The notes beneath the pieces were generated by a model, which did no database searches, was not told where the DNA came from, and saw only the letters and a program-made list of their open reading frames with translations. The position numbers and the translations under genes were made by a program. Positions 44,152-54,103 of a DNA stretch of 64,000 bases are shown piece by piece; position 1 is the first letter of the stretch; every line of letters starts with the position of its first letter. The DNA is taken from the NCBI GenBank assembly GCA_045602925.1, contig JAZSCN010000003.1, positions 1-64,000 on the forward strand, written 5' to 3'. Origin of the DNA: UBA7477 sp045602925. GTDB taxonomy: Bacteria > Bacillota > Clostridia > Oscillospirales > Ruminococcaceae.

Positions 44152-44680
44152 TGGTCCTGACGGAACAGGCAAGACAACTCTTGCTCAACGTTTGTCAGAG
44201 ACTTATAATATTCCCATCTATCATTTGACATATTATAAGGATAGAGAGAAACATCAGAAACAGTTTTATACTGCAACTGAAATGATAAAGGATTGGTTTT
44301 ACAAATCAGAAGGTGGATTTATTATCGACCGATATATTCTTTCTGAAATAATCTATCGTAAGATTTATAGACCGGATGAACCTCTTATTAAAGAAGCTGA
44401 ACTTATGTATGAGTTTATGGAGCATAGAGCTGCAATTGGTGAAATTGAAGTTATTATTGCTCTTCCTGAAAATAGAGACAAGTGGTTCCAACATTTTAGT
44501 AAACTTTGTGAGGAGCGTGAAGAAATGTATTCGACAGAAAAAATTCTTGAAGTTTATGAAGAATATTTGGAACATTGGAAAAAGTTACGTTATAATAAAC
44601 ATGTGATGCGTTATGACCTATTCGAAAATATGGAAGGTCAAAATAAAAATAAAATTACTGATATAAATGATGCAAAATAA
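44126..44680 (+). CDS. Thymidylate / deoxynucleoside monophosphate kinase-like
   Basis: A 184-residue P-loop kinase likely to phosphorylate dNMPs for phage DNA synthesis. The N-terminal VFIIDGPDGTGKTTLAQRL holds the Walker A loop (about 10-18). GGFIIDRYILSEIIY (about 63-77) matches the 'DRY--S--AY' region of thymidylate kinases. EVIIALPEN near 113 is the usual third strand. The LID-region basic residues are less clear, so the exact substrate is uncertain. It overlaps both neighbours. Confidence 0.75.
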   Translation: MRKKVFIIDGPDGTGKTTLAQRLSETYNIPIYHLTYYKDREKHQKQFYTATEMIKDWFYKSEGGFIIDRYILSEIIYRKIYRPDEPLIKEAELMYEFMEHRAAIGEIEVIIALPENRDKWFQHFSKLCEEREEMYSTEKILEVYEEYLEHWKKLRYNKHVMRYDLFENMEGQNKNKITDINDAK

Positions 44681-44912
44681 TAATCAAATTGACGTTAGTA
44701 AACTTTTCATGCAGCAAGCAGCAAGTATGAATCAGTCGCAAGTGAAGTTAAGTTATTGTGATATTTTAAGCCTTATTCTAGTAGTTCTTAAGGGACTTGG
44801 GTATCTTTCTTGCAGTTGGATTGTTCCATTTATTCCACTTTGCATTCCCGTTGTTGCATATCTCATAGTTGTTATTTTTACTGTTATTAAAATTAAATTT
44901 TTTACTAAGTGA
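44667..44912 (+). CDS. Small membrane protein (two predicted helices)
   Basis: An 81-residue protein with a polar N-terminal 28 residues and two hydrophobic segments (ILSLILVVLKGLGYL, about 33-47, and IPLCIPVVAYLIVVIFTVI, about 56-74), ending with a short basic tail. The topology could suit a holin or another membrane effector, but the position in a metabolic gene chain, not next to the endolysin, makes holin only a possibility. Confidence 0.6.
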   Translation: MMQNNNQIDVSKLFMQQAASMNQSQVKLSYCDILSLILVVLKGLGYLSCSWIVPFIPLCIPVVAYLIVVIFTVIKIKFFTK

Positions 44913-45184
44913 TGAATAAGATTGTTGAAGTTACTACACCAACCTGTACGGTTTGTAAGATGATTAAACCTATGCTTGAAATGGTTCTTAATAAGCATTT
45001 TTCTAACCTTAATATTGAGGTTCTCGACCATGAAAGTGATGAGGGTAAAAAGTATGTAGAAAAATATAATATTAAATCAGTTCCTGCATTTTTCTTTATC
45101 AAGAATAATGAAGTAATTAATACTCATTTCGGTGCTATTAGTCCTACCGTTTTTAAGGATTATTGTGAAAAGATTGTTGACTAA
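44909..45184 (+). CDS. Thioredoxin/glutaredoxin-like protein
   Basis: A 91-residue dithiol protein. The redox site is CTVC (C13, C16) in VTTPTCTVCKMIKP; KSVPAFFF gives the cis-proline (P59). It could reduce ribonucleotide reductase or other phage enzymes. It overlaps the membrane-protein gene by 4 nt and precedes GroEL by 2 nt, in one transcript. Confidence 0.8.
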   Translation: MMNKIVEVTTPTCTVCKMIKPMLEMVLNKHFSNLNIEVLDHESDEGKKYVEKYNIKSVPAFFFIKNNEVINTHFGAISPTVFKDYCEKIVD

Positions 45185-45186
45185 TT

Positions 45187-46848
45187 ATGGCAGCTAAAGA
45201 TATTAGATTTGGTGAAAGCACCATCAAGAATCTTATTGAGGGTGTTAATATTTTAGCAGATGCAGTTGGCTCTACTCTTGGACCATCTGGACGTAATGTA
45301 ATTTTCAAACATTATGGTTGGCCCTATATTACAAAGGATGGTGTTACTGTTGCTAGAAATATTGAGCTTAAAGATGAATTCAAAAACATTGGTGCTCAGA
45401 TGGTTAAGCAGGTCGCAAATCGCACCTGTGAAGATGCTGGTGATGGTACGACTACTGCGACTATTCTAGCCCAGGCTATTCTTAACGAAGGGTTTAAGTA
45501 TCTTGTAAGTGGTAATAACCCTATTGATATTCAGCGTGGTATTACTAAAGCTGTAGATATTATTATTGATTATATTAAGAATAACATTGTACAAGATATT
45601 GATGGTAATATAGAGAAAACTCGTAATATTGCCACTGTTTCCGCTAACTGGGATTCTGAAATTGGTAATATTGTAGGTGATGCTATTGCAGGTGTCGGTA
45701 TTGACGGTGCAGTTCATATTGAAAATGCTCGTTCAATTAAGACTCGCCTTGAGCTTGTTGAGGGCATTAATTTTGACCGAGGACTTAACGGCACAGCACC
45801 TCACTTTATTAATAATCAAGTAAAGCGTAATGTAGAAATGGAAGACCCGTATATTCTTCTTTATAAGGGTCATTTGAAGAGTTTCCGCAACTTAATTCCT
45901 ATTCTTGAACAGACAATGAAGAATAACGCCGAGCTTGTAATTATTGCAGATGGTTATGAGCCAGATGTTCTTAGTTCTCTTGTTGCAAATAAGCAAAGCG
46001 GAAAACTTAAAGTGGTAGCAATTAAAGCACCTCATTTCAGTGATTTGAGAGTTGATACGATGGAAGATTTGGCTCTTCTTTATAATACTACATATATTGA
46101 TGAGCAGTTTGGCGATAAGCCGCTTACTCAATATGGTCTTAATGAGCTTGGACGTTGTAAAAAGGTTATTATTGATGCTAAAAATTCATCTTTTATTGGA
46201 AATAATGTTGCACATGAAGTAATTGAAAATCGTATTAATGAGCTTAAGGAACTTAGAGATTCTAAGAAAAATAATGAGTTGCTTGTTAATAACATCAATA
46301 CTCGTATTACTCAGTTGACCGGTTATATTGCTACAATTCATATCGGTGCAGCTACTGAAGTAGAATATAGCGAAAAGTATGACCGAATTGATGATGCATT
46401 GAAAGCAACTAGAGCTGCTATTGAAGAGGGTATTGTTCCCGGTGGTAGTTATTGTTATTTGAGAGCATTAAAGTCTAAGGCATTTACTGATATGCTTAAA
46501 AATAAAAATAATCAGGGTGAGTTTATTGCAGCTCATATTATTGAACGAGCTCTTAGAGCACCATTCAATCGACTTTGCCTTAATGCAGGTTATATTGATA
46601 GGGCTCCGATTATTATCCATAAAATTCTTAACTCTAAGGTTAATGGTGAAGGTTACAATGTAAAATCTGAAAAGATTGAAAACCTTTGGGATGCAGGTGT
46701 AATTGACCCATTCAAGGTGACACGTTGTGCTTTGCAGAATGCTGCTTCTGTGGCTTCTCTAATGCTTACAAGCAATGTTATCATTGGAGACTACCCGGAA
46801 ACACCTAATGCTGAAACACCAAAGCAAAATATTCCTAATTTATTCTAA
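45187..46848 (+). CDS. groEL: GroEL-type chaperonin
   Basis: A 553-residue phage chaperonin. The N-terminal ATP site is intact: LGPSGRNVIF (about 31-40), ITKDGVTVAR (about 48-57) and the catalytic GDGTTTATILAQ (about 85-96). GIVPGGSYCYLRAL and the closing AGVIDPFKVTRCALQNAASV segment are standard GroEL features. It lacks the C-terminal GGM repeat of bacterial GroEL and ends NIPNLF. No groES-like gene is next to it. It may fold capsid or other large phage proteins. There is no in-frame CGG. Confidence 0.95.
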   Translation: MAAKDIRFGESTIKNLIEGVNILADAVGSTLGPSGRNVIFKHYGWPYITKDGVTVARNIELKDEFKNIGAQMVKQVANRTCEDAGDGTTTATILAQAILNEGFKYLVSGNNPIDIQRGITKAVDIIIDYIKNNIVQDIDGNIEKTRNIATVSANWDSEIGNIVGDAIAGVGIDGAVHIENARSIKTRLELVEGINFDRGLNGTAPHFINNQVKRNVEMEDPYILLYKGHLKSFRNLIPILEQTMKNNAELVIIADGYEPDVLSSLVANKQSGKLKVVAIKAPHFSDLRVDTMEDLALLYNTTYIDEQFGDKPLTQYGLNELGRCKKVIIDAKNSSFIGNNVAHEVIENRINELKELRDSKKNNELLVNNINTRITQLTGYIATIHIGAATEVEYSEKYDRIDDALKATRAAIEEGIVPGGSYCYLRALKSKAFTDMLKNKNNQGEFIAAHIIERALRAPFNRLCLNAGYIDRAPIIIHKILNSKVNGEGYNVKSEKIENLWDAGVIDPFKVTRCALQNAASVASLMLTSNVIIGDYPETPNAETPKQNIPNLF

Positions 46849-46870
46849 ACTCCATGATAAAGTATAATTA

Positions 46871-46897
46871 AAGGCAGGTTTTATACCTGCCTTTTTT
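46871..46897 (+). terminator. Rho-independent terminator after groEL
   Basis: A 9-bp perfect stem (AAGGCAGGT with ACCTGCCTT), loop TTTAT and a run of T. Confidence 0.9.
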
Positions 46898-46905
46898 ATT
46901 AGTAT

Positions 46906-46911
46906 TAAATA
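46906..46911 (+). promoter_or_regulatory. Late-type TAAATA box
   Basis: It lies 9 nt after the groEL terminator T-run and 5 nt before the GTG at 46917, supporting that start. Confidence 0.6.
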
Positions 46912-46916
46912 ACTGT

Positions 46917-49900
46917 GTGGCTAAAATCTCAAAATCTTTTTCAGAATATATAAAGGCTAAAGAATTATCACTTACTGATGAATTTTATACATTAAAAGGC
47001 GATTATATTAATACCGATTATGGCTTTAACTTTGTAGCTTATAATGCTTTACAGGATGTAAATGATATAAAATCTAATAATTACAGTAACATAATTCTTA
47101 CTAAAAAACAAAAGAGAACCGATATTTTAGAGGCAACAAAATTAAAGAATGACGATACACGAGATTTTGTTACTACTCTTTCATTTATTGCAAAAGATAA
47201 TAGCAATGAAATGAAAAAACCTTTATATCTTATTATTGATAATGCATATGAAGATTTTGATATTGATGGCAGTAATACAGAAATCAAGTTAGTGGATAAT
47301 ATAGAAAATATCACTAGTAACATGATATATCGTGTTCAGTGTGAAGATGAAACTATTTGTTATATTTCTGCTAATATTGGTAATGCCACATTTTATCTTT
47401 CTTATATAGGCTCTTTTTGTTATACTACTAAAAAGGATAAAAATAGTAAATTTAGCTATGCCTTAAAGGATAATAAGTTAGAATTGTATTTTGTTCATGA
47501 TGGTGTCCTTAAACAAGTATGTCTTGCTGAAAATGCCAATAGATATGTTTTAGCACTCACAGCTGATAAAGGAATTAATAAAGAATTAACTACCATTTAT
47601 GTTAACTCTCAACTAGAAGATATTGATTCTTTTATAGATGCATCATGGATTCGCTATAATAAGCAAAATGCTATTGATAAAGTAAAAAATAACCGATCTA
47701 GGTTTGATATTGAAGACCAGTTATTAGTACATTATGAGTATAATGCTGATGATAGCCATGTTAATGTTATTCCTCTTAAAAATTCTTTAACTTATCAAGG
47801 TACTGTTACCGACGGTCAATATACAACTCTTTCAAATAATGGAAAGTTTATTGATGAGCCAATGGTAGATTTTCGTAATTATACATCATTGCACACAGGT
47901 ATCAATCAGGAATTAGGAGCTGATAATATAACTCTTTCCTTTACATTTACTGACCAGGTAATTCGAATTAATGATGGAGAAGATTGTATAATTAATATTC
48001 CAGCTGAAACTGAAAATGGGTTATCACCTTTATTTCCTTACAACTATATTAATATTAATAATATGGCATTTGTAAGAAATGGTGCATTTGCATCAAATGT
48101 TCCATATTTTGCTGATAAAGTTAAAAAGTTCCAAAACGAGTCAGAGCATAGTCAAGTTAATAATTATACATATCTTTGTACTTGGCTATATCAATCGGAT
48201 GAAAATGCAGTCCCGGTTTGGATGGATAGATATTATTACCCAGATTTAATTTCAAGAAAGAAAGCACTTACTGGACAAAGTAAGTTTGACCTTTCATTTG
48301 AAAATATTTTAGATAAGCATTATTTCAAAGATTCATTTACTGAAAGTGAAGTTTTTGAATATGGTATTAACCCCGAGGTGAAAGATAAAATTACCTCTAT
48401 GCGAAATGCTTTAATAGAAGAAAGTTTTATCGATAAAAAATCAGACTTAACATTTTCTCCTGGTACCTCCTACAAATATTCACGAATTTCCAAGGAATTA
48501 GTAGATGAGGTATTTGATAGTTTAGCTCCTAATCGAGCTGAAATAGTGAAAGACCAAAATAGTAATGACGTTAAGCTCGACGAGTTAATTTCATTAAATG
48601 GTGAAAATTGGAGAAAATTACCAGCTGAGTTTTTTGCCAATACTCAAAAAATGAGTTTTAATACTAATATCTATTTGAACCCTTATAAAAAGATGGGTAT
48701 TCAGCTTTTTGGTATGGACCATAATGTAGGATTTAATATTCAAAATCGTAAAGATTTATGTCCTTTCCAATATTATACTTCTGAAGATAGTGTATATCTT
48801 TTAAATAACGATTTTACTATTTGTAATCAATTTAACATTTTTGAAACGTACAATGAGAAAATTACATATTTTGTTTTACCGGCACCATTTGAAGATGTAT
48901 ACCTTTTAACAACCGATTCGATATATATTCTCGATTTTGATTTGCGTTTAAAAAATCGTATTTTATTTAAAGATATAGTAAATTTAACCGGTCAAAACGA
49001 TATTACTGATAAACTTTCAGAAATACACATAATTCAACATAATAAGAATCTTTATGGAATAATAAACAATAAAGGTTGGAACCGTATAGCTAAAATCGTT
49101 TTTAATCCTGAGGGAAATAACGAAACACCATTTACTATTCGCTTCCTCAATGATAATGAATATTCTTCCAATATTACCGTCTCAAGAGATAATAACTTAT
49201 CTAATGCTGAAGCGCTATTCAAATCTCTTTATGTAGGTGAAAATGGAAATCTTTATGCATTTAACTTTGATATTATTAAAGTTACTCATGATAATGATAC
49301 TGTATATGGTATTATTAAAGAAAATAAAGATAAAACCAATAATACAGAAGATATTTGGTATTATATTTTCAATCAGTCATTGAATAGAATTCAGACATCC
49401 ACCACGGCTTCCCGTTATGCTGAATTTTCATCTGATATTAGTATTGATAATATAGCATTTGGTCCAAATGGTGTTTTTGCATTAGTAAGAGGTTTCGGAA
49501 CTGATACTGCTTCTCAAACTTTAGAAATTTACGACAAATCTAAGACTAAAGTTTATAATCATCCGTTAAGAGATTATAGTCAAATTTTATCTTTAGATTA
49601 TTATAGGTTTATTGATAAAAAACATGTAGAACACGATGCATTCGTTGCATTATTAGAATCATTTAAAAATATTATAGCAGTAGTATATTATATTGAAGAT
49701 GAGCGTGTAGAAACATATTATACTTCATTACCATATAGTGATAAATCATCATTTAAAGGTCTCATTAATTCTAATAAATTATTACCAAGAGTTAATGAAA
49801 ATAAGATGTACTTCAATCTTAATTTAAACAATAATAAATCTATTAGTTATGTTTGGGATTTAACTGAAATTGAAGAAGGTTGGTATTCCATCAATGTTGA

Positions 49901-50438
49901 TATAGACATGGATGAAGCAGTTTATACTATTAAAATTAACGATATTACTGCTGCAAGTTATAATAGCTCTTCAGTTCCTTACTTTACTAAACATCAATAT
50001 ACCAATGTATCATTGTTAGATGGAATTTACTATATCGGTACATTACCAAAACAACACGGAACAACTATGAATGAGATATTATTAGGTGATAGTCGTTATG
50101 ATCCTTATTCATGGAAAAACTCAAAAATAAGGAATACTACTATCTATAATAAAACTTTATCTTTATACGAACATCAGGCAAACTCCTTACACTTTGATAA
50201 AATTAATCCGTTGGTTTTAACAATTCCATGTGGTATTCGTAATGGTATTGAAGAAATTGTACGTTATTTCAAATTTAATAAACCCGGTTCATATACCAAT
50301 AAAGTGAAAATAAATATTGGAGGGCTTAGTAATGATATTAAAATGCAGTCTCAAATCGATGCCCTTAAATCTGAGATTATTACAGCTTTAACTAATAATG
50401 ACTGCTTAATTAAAATTAAAGAAATAGAATTTATCTAA
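46917..50438 (+). CDS. Giant virion adhesin/fibre-type protein with lectin-like domain
   Basis: A 1173-residue Asn/Tyr-rich beta protein. Residues about 640-900 contain short repeated units of the kind found in beta-propellers (VYLLTTDSIYILDFDLRLKN, LYAFNFDIIKV, FGPNGVFALVRGFG). Residues about 945-1095 look like a concanavalin/LamG-type lectin (NKMYFNLNLNNNKSISYVWD, WYSINVDIDMDEAVYTIKIN, DGIYYIGTLPKQ). It starts with GTG 5 nt after a TAAATA box and shares one base with the next giant gene (TAATG). A receptor-binding or fibre role is inferred from composition and place; no family is recognised. Confidence 0.6.
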   Translation: MAKISKSFSEYIKAKELSLTDEFYTLKGDYINTDYGFNFVAYNALQDVNDIKSNNYSNIILTKKQKRTDILEATKLKNDDTRDFVTTLSFIAKDNSNEMKKPLYLIIDNAYEDFDIDGSNTEIKLVDNIENITSNMIYRVQCEDETICYISANIGNATFYLSYIGSFCYTTKKDKNSKFSYALKDNKLELYFVHDGVLKQVCLAENANRYVLALTADKGINKELTTIYVNSQLEDIDSFIDASWIRYNKQNAIDKVKNNRSRFDIEDQLLVHYEYNADDSHVNVIPLKNSLTYQGTVTDGQYTTLSNNGKFIDEPMVDFRNYTSLHTGINQELGADNITLSFTFTDQVIRINDGEDCIINIPAETENGLSPLFPYNYININNMAFVRNGAFASNVPYFADKVKKFQNESEHSQVNNYTYLCTWLYQSDENAVPVWMDRYYYPDLISRKKALTGQSKFDLSFENILDKHYFKDSFTESEVFEYGINPEVKDKITSMRNALIEESFIDKKSDLTFSPGTSYKYSRISKELVDEVFDSLAPNRAEIVKDQNSNDVKLDELISLNGENWRKLPAEFFANTQKMSFNTNIYLNPYKKMGIQLFGMDHNVGFNIQNRKDLCPFQYYTSEDSVYLLNNDFTICNQFNIFETYNEKITYFVLPAPFEDVYLLTTDSIYILDFDLRLKNRILFKDIVNLTGQNDITDKLSEIHIIQHNKNLYGIINNKGWNRIAKIVFNPEGNNETPFTIRFLNDNEYSSNITVSRDNNLSNAEALFKSLYVGENGNLYAFNFDIIKVTHDNDTVYGIIKENKDKTNNTEDIWYYIFNQSLNRIQTSTTASRYAEFSSDISIDNIAFGPNGVFALVRGFGTDTASQTLEIYDKSKTKVYNHPLRDYSQILSLDYYRFIDKKHVEHDAFVALLESFKNIIAVVYYIEDERVETYYTSLPYSDKSSFKGLINSNKLLPRVNENKMYFNLNLNNNKSISYVWDLTEIEEGWYSINVDIDMDEAVYTIKINDITAASYNSSSVPYFTKHQYTNVSLLDGIYYIGTLPKQHGTTMNEILLGDSRYDPYSWKNSKIRNTTIYNKTLSLYEHQANSLHFDKINPLVLTIPCGIRNGIEEIVRYFKFNKPGSYTNKVKINIGGLSNDIKMQSQIDALKSEIITALTNNDCLIKIKEIEFI

Positions 50439-53400
50439 TGGACTTCGAGAAAAAATACTGGAGCAAGGAGGAATTTACTACCTTTGATGGTAGCAATTAT
50501 GAAGGGTATGTAGGTATATCCGATGGAAAAGCTTATGTTTTTGAAACTGAAGAATTACTTTACCCGACAGATACCTATACTTGCCGAATTAATTGTTCCT
50601 CGGAACATTATGATAGAACATTAAGTCATGAGCTTAAATTGCCTTATGATAAAACAGATATAGTTTTTGCAGCTAATGACTTTCTTTATAATACTACTTT
50701 AAAGACAGCAGTAGAGCGTTTGGAAGCTAATAATAACTATATTTTTAGAAATAGCATTATCAGTAATAGCAATATCCCAAATGCTGAAGTTTGTACAATG
50801 ATTGCCTCTAATGGCGAGGGAGAGTTACAACTTTTTGATTTTGCTAAAAAAGCTTTCGATAATTTAACTACTTCAGACCGTACTTTTTATGAAGATACGG
50901 AGTATAAATCTGATTATACTGATAAGGATATTTTAGGTCAAAAAAATAATATTCTTTCAGAAAATACTATTTTTATTGATACACCACCAGAACGTTTAGC
51001 ATCTAAAAAATATGGTGAAAACGCATCTGAAGGAAGTGATGAACAAATAACAGACATTACAGCTAGAGAACTATATGATAAATTTTATGGCTGTGATGAA
51101 TATGAAACTGGTCGCTTTTCGACATTTAATAAATTTAATGAGTTTATTACACGTTATAAAGCAGCTATAAGCGAAAATCCTCTTGAGTCTGATGTTTATA
51201 AAAATAATTTAAAAATAGAAAATAATAATTATTTCTTTAATCATATAGGAGGCGAAATAGAGTATTCATATAAAATTAAAGAAGAACCAACAGATACAAA
51301 TACTGAAGTAAAAAGTGAATACGATATTAATTTATCACTCGATTCAAGAGTAGGGCATATCTATGATTTTGCGGCTAAACATACAATAGCTGCAACTCAT
51401 TTACAGTTAATAGTTAATGAATTATATTTTATTATTCATTGTGAAGATATAGAAAATGTATCTTTAGAATATGCTGTTAAAAATAGTTCCACTTCAGGAG
51501 AAGTAAGTTTTACTGCTATTTCTACAGATGGTATTGAATATTATTCATTAACTAATAAAGACCATTATCTAGTTAAAGTTATGCCATCTAATATGGTAAT
51601 TAACTATCCTAATGATACTATAACGTTAAAAGTAAATTCAATTTTACCACACGCTGTAGTATGTGAAAAGCCCGACGAAACTAATATACGAAATATTCAA
51701 TTTAGCTTGAATTATAATGTTGGTTATCGTAATGATAATAGTATTAATTTATTAAAATATAAATTATTACCTAAAATTAATAAAACTTCATCATATCAAT
51801 ATTGCTGGCTTAAAGATAGCTCTAAAGTGAATGAAATAAGTTTAGCTCCGGCTTCTTACACTTACAAATATCTTAAAGAAAGTCCAGAGTGGATTAATGC
51901 CACTAGTCCTAAACTATTAAGTTTTGGTGTACCTGGTTACAATGCTGAAGATAATTTAATAGATTACATTCCTGAAGATACTATGTGTGCATCTGACGCA
52001 TTTATCTTCATGACAAATAATATAAATTCTTACAAGTCTTTCCCTGATATATACAAAAATATAGAGTACACATATCCTGGTAAAAATGTAGATGAAACGT
52101 ATGATGAATCTACAGTAAGTGATATGGAGTTTGTTCCTAATATCTATTATCCTAAGAAGTCGTATAATATTAAAAATTATGCTATTGATAAGGATAATAA
52201 AATCGTTAACACTTATAAATCAGCAGAGGACGTTTATAGTGAATTATATAGTGATGAAACTTCTATTATTGAGTGGGATAGAATACCAGTTGTAGAAAAA
52301 TCAGAGTATCTCGTTACTACTCAACGCGGAAGTAGTATCAATAACGAAATTTTCCATAATTTTAATGAAATAACATCTGTAAATCTTGCAGTTAAGAATA
52401 TTTCAAATAATATTGTTAAGTTACTTGTCTTTATTACATTTAAAAATAAACTTATTATTTTCCCATTAGATTATAATATTGGAAAAAATGCAGATAAAGA
52501 AAATACAAATGGACGCTCTATAGTTAACTTAAATCAATATCCTATATCAATTTCTGAAAACGATATTATTGAAAATATAGAAAAGGGTTATATTTGTATT
52601 GAAAATATAGACCCATCTGATAATACATCATTAAAGTTTTTAAATTTAAATGCTATTAAAGTTTATAAAAAAATGATGTATCTAGTTGATAATAAACTTA
52701 ATATGGTACTTAGATATGATATTGAAAGTTTATTTGAAAATACTACAACAAAGATTAATAACAAAACTTATGATAGTGCATTTGTTCCATCATCTATTAA
52801 GTTATTAAACATCTTACAGGGGTTTGGTGATTCTACTGATAAAATCTATTTCAATAACCCATACTCAATTGATGCTGATGATTCACGAGTTTATATTGCT
52901 GATAGAGGAAATAAATGTGTAAAGGTCTATACACCTGGGTTAAATTATCTCAAAACTCTTAAAAATGGTTTCTTCTCTGCGCACGACATCCAAGCAGTTG
53001 CGATTAATCCTTGTGGCTGCAAAGTGAATGGTAAGGACATTAAACCTAATTCTTTATGGATCGCATCAGCTTATAATAACCGTTTATATATTTCAATTCT
53101 TTCAGATGATATTGTAATTGATTATGGTCAAATTGAAGATATTACATTGCAGTCTGACAAATATACGTGGGTAGAAGAAATACGCGGTTTAAATTTCTCA
53201 GGTTCTAATTCTAACTATTTTTATATTAATACAAATAAAAAAGTTTACAAGTTCCATACTTCTAAACCATACTATCCATTTGCCTCGATGACTTATTTTA
53301 ATCAGCGCTCTCTTGCAAATATTTTGAAGTGGCGTACATTAAATTATCCTTGGCATGAATTACCACGCATCTATACGGGAGTAGAAGGGACAAGTACAAA

Positions 53401-54082
53401 TAAAGTAACATGGAGTTATCGTCCACCTGCAGTCGCAGCTGAAGTTCTTGATAATAAATGTTTTACTCTTATTAATATTGATAATATTGAAAATCAGTTA
53501 GAAGGTGATTTTATTTTCCATTTCGGTGTATTGTATGATAATAGCATGGTTATGGAATTTATTAAAAATCATGAACCATATATGACCAAAGAAATGACCT
53601 TTGCTGATATTCCTTCTGCTGAGTTGAATAAAATGATTAAGTCATCTGCTATGCTTTTATATAGAGAACCTGATGCTTATGTAAGCAGTTTATCTAATTC
53701 ATCAATAAAGGTTTACGATACATATGAGTATAGTGAAAAGGCTGAAGACGATTATATCAATACACTTTCCTTTAATAAGATGCTTTATGCTATGGTATTC
53801 AACCTTTTGCGTATTAAAAATGATTTAATTGGTCATTTTAAAGCAGCTACTAATTTAGATAATGTTATTGTATATGATAATCTAGTATTGGATGATTACT
53901 TTAATAACTTACAAATTGGCAATGACGCTGATTACTTTATTCATGATAATGAGTTAACTACTATTATTATTAACCGTACATTAGAAAATATATTTGATTT
54001 ACAGAAGAAAATTATTAACCATATGCAAACTACATTTATGGCCTCTCAATCTTGGGTTAATAATGTATCTCGAATCATTTAA
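50438..54082 (+). CDS. Giant virion structural protein with NHL-like segment
   Basis: A 1214-residue protein, coupled to the preceding gene by TAATG. Composition matches its neighbour. Residues about 800-880 show an NHL/propeller-like blade (NPYSIDADDSRVYIADRGNK, CVKVYTPGLNYLKTL). The last 120 residues are helical (RTLENIFDLQKKIINHMQTT) and may form an attachment coiled coil. The two giant proteins may form a complex, for example long fibre parts. Function is inferred only. Confidence 0.6.
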   Translation: MDFEKKYWSKEEFTTFDGSNYEGYVGISDGKAYVFETEELLYPTDTYTCRINCSSEHYDRTLSHELKLPYDKTDIVFAANDFLYNTTLKTAVERLEANNNYIFRNSIISNSNIPNAEVCTMIASNGEGELQLFDFAKKAFDNLTTSDRTFYEDTEYKSDYTDKDILGQKNNILSENTIFIDTPPERLASKKYGENASEGSDEQITDITARELYDKFYGCDEYETGRFSTFNKFNEFITRYKAAISENPLESDVYKNNLKIENNNYFFNHIGGEIEYSYKIKEEPTDTNTEVKSEYDINLSLDSRVGHIYDFAAKHTIAATHLQLIVNELYFIIHCEDIENVSLEYAVKNSSTSGEVSFTAISTDGIEYYSLTNKDHYLVKVMPSNMVINYPNDTITLKVNSILPHAVVCEKPDETNIRNIQFSLNYNVGYRNDNSINLLKYKLLPKINKTSSYQYCWLKDSSKVNEISLAPASYTYKYLKESPEWINATSPKLLSFGVPGYNAEDNLIDYIPEDTMCASDAFIFMTNNINSYKSFPDIYKNIEYTYPGKNVDETYDESTVSDMEFVPNIYYPKKSYNIKNYAIDKDNKIVNTYKSAEDVYSELYSDETSIIEWDRIPVVEKSEYLVTTQRGSSINNEIFHNFNEITSVNLAVKNISNNIVKLLVFITFKNKLIIFPLDYNIGKNADKENTNGRSIVNLNQYPISISENDIIENIEKGYICIENIDPSDNTSLKFLNLNAIKVYKKMMYLVDNKLNMVLRYDIESLFENTTTKINNKTYDSAFVPSSIKLLNILQGFGDSTDKIYFNNPYSIDADDSRVYIADRGNKCVKVYTPGLNYLKTLKNGFFSAHDIQAVAINPCGCKVNGKDIKPNSLWIASAYNNRLYISILSDDIVIDYGQIEDITLQSDKYTWVEEIRGLNFSGSNSNYFYINTNKKVYKFHTSKPYYPFASMTYFNQRSLANILKWRTLNYPWHELPRIYTGVEGTSTNKVTWSYRPPAVAAEVLDNKCFTLINIDNIENQLEGDFIFHFGVLYDNSMVMEFIKNHEPYMTKEMTFADIPSAELNKMIKSSAMLLYREPDAYVSSLSNSSIKVYDTYEYSEKAEDDYINTLSFNKMLYAMVFNLLRIKNDLIGHFKAATNLDNVIVYDNLVLDDYFNNLQIGNDADYFIHDNELTTIIINRTLENIFDLQKKIINHMQTTFMASQSWVNNVSRII

Positions 54083-54089
54083 AGGGCAT

Positions 54090-54095
54090 TAAATA
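54090..54095 (+). promoter_or_regulatory. Late-type TAAATA box
   Basis: It lies 8 nt before the ATG at 54104. Confidence 0.5.
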
Positions 54096-54103
54096 ATTTA
54101 ACG

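Noticed and set aside
44667..44912. Holin call for the 81-residue membrane protein
   Set aside because: Two helices would suit a holin, but the gene is inside a metabolic chain without a late box and not linked to the endolysin.
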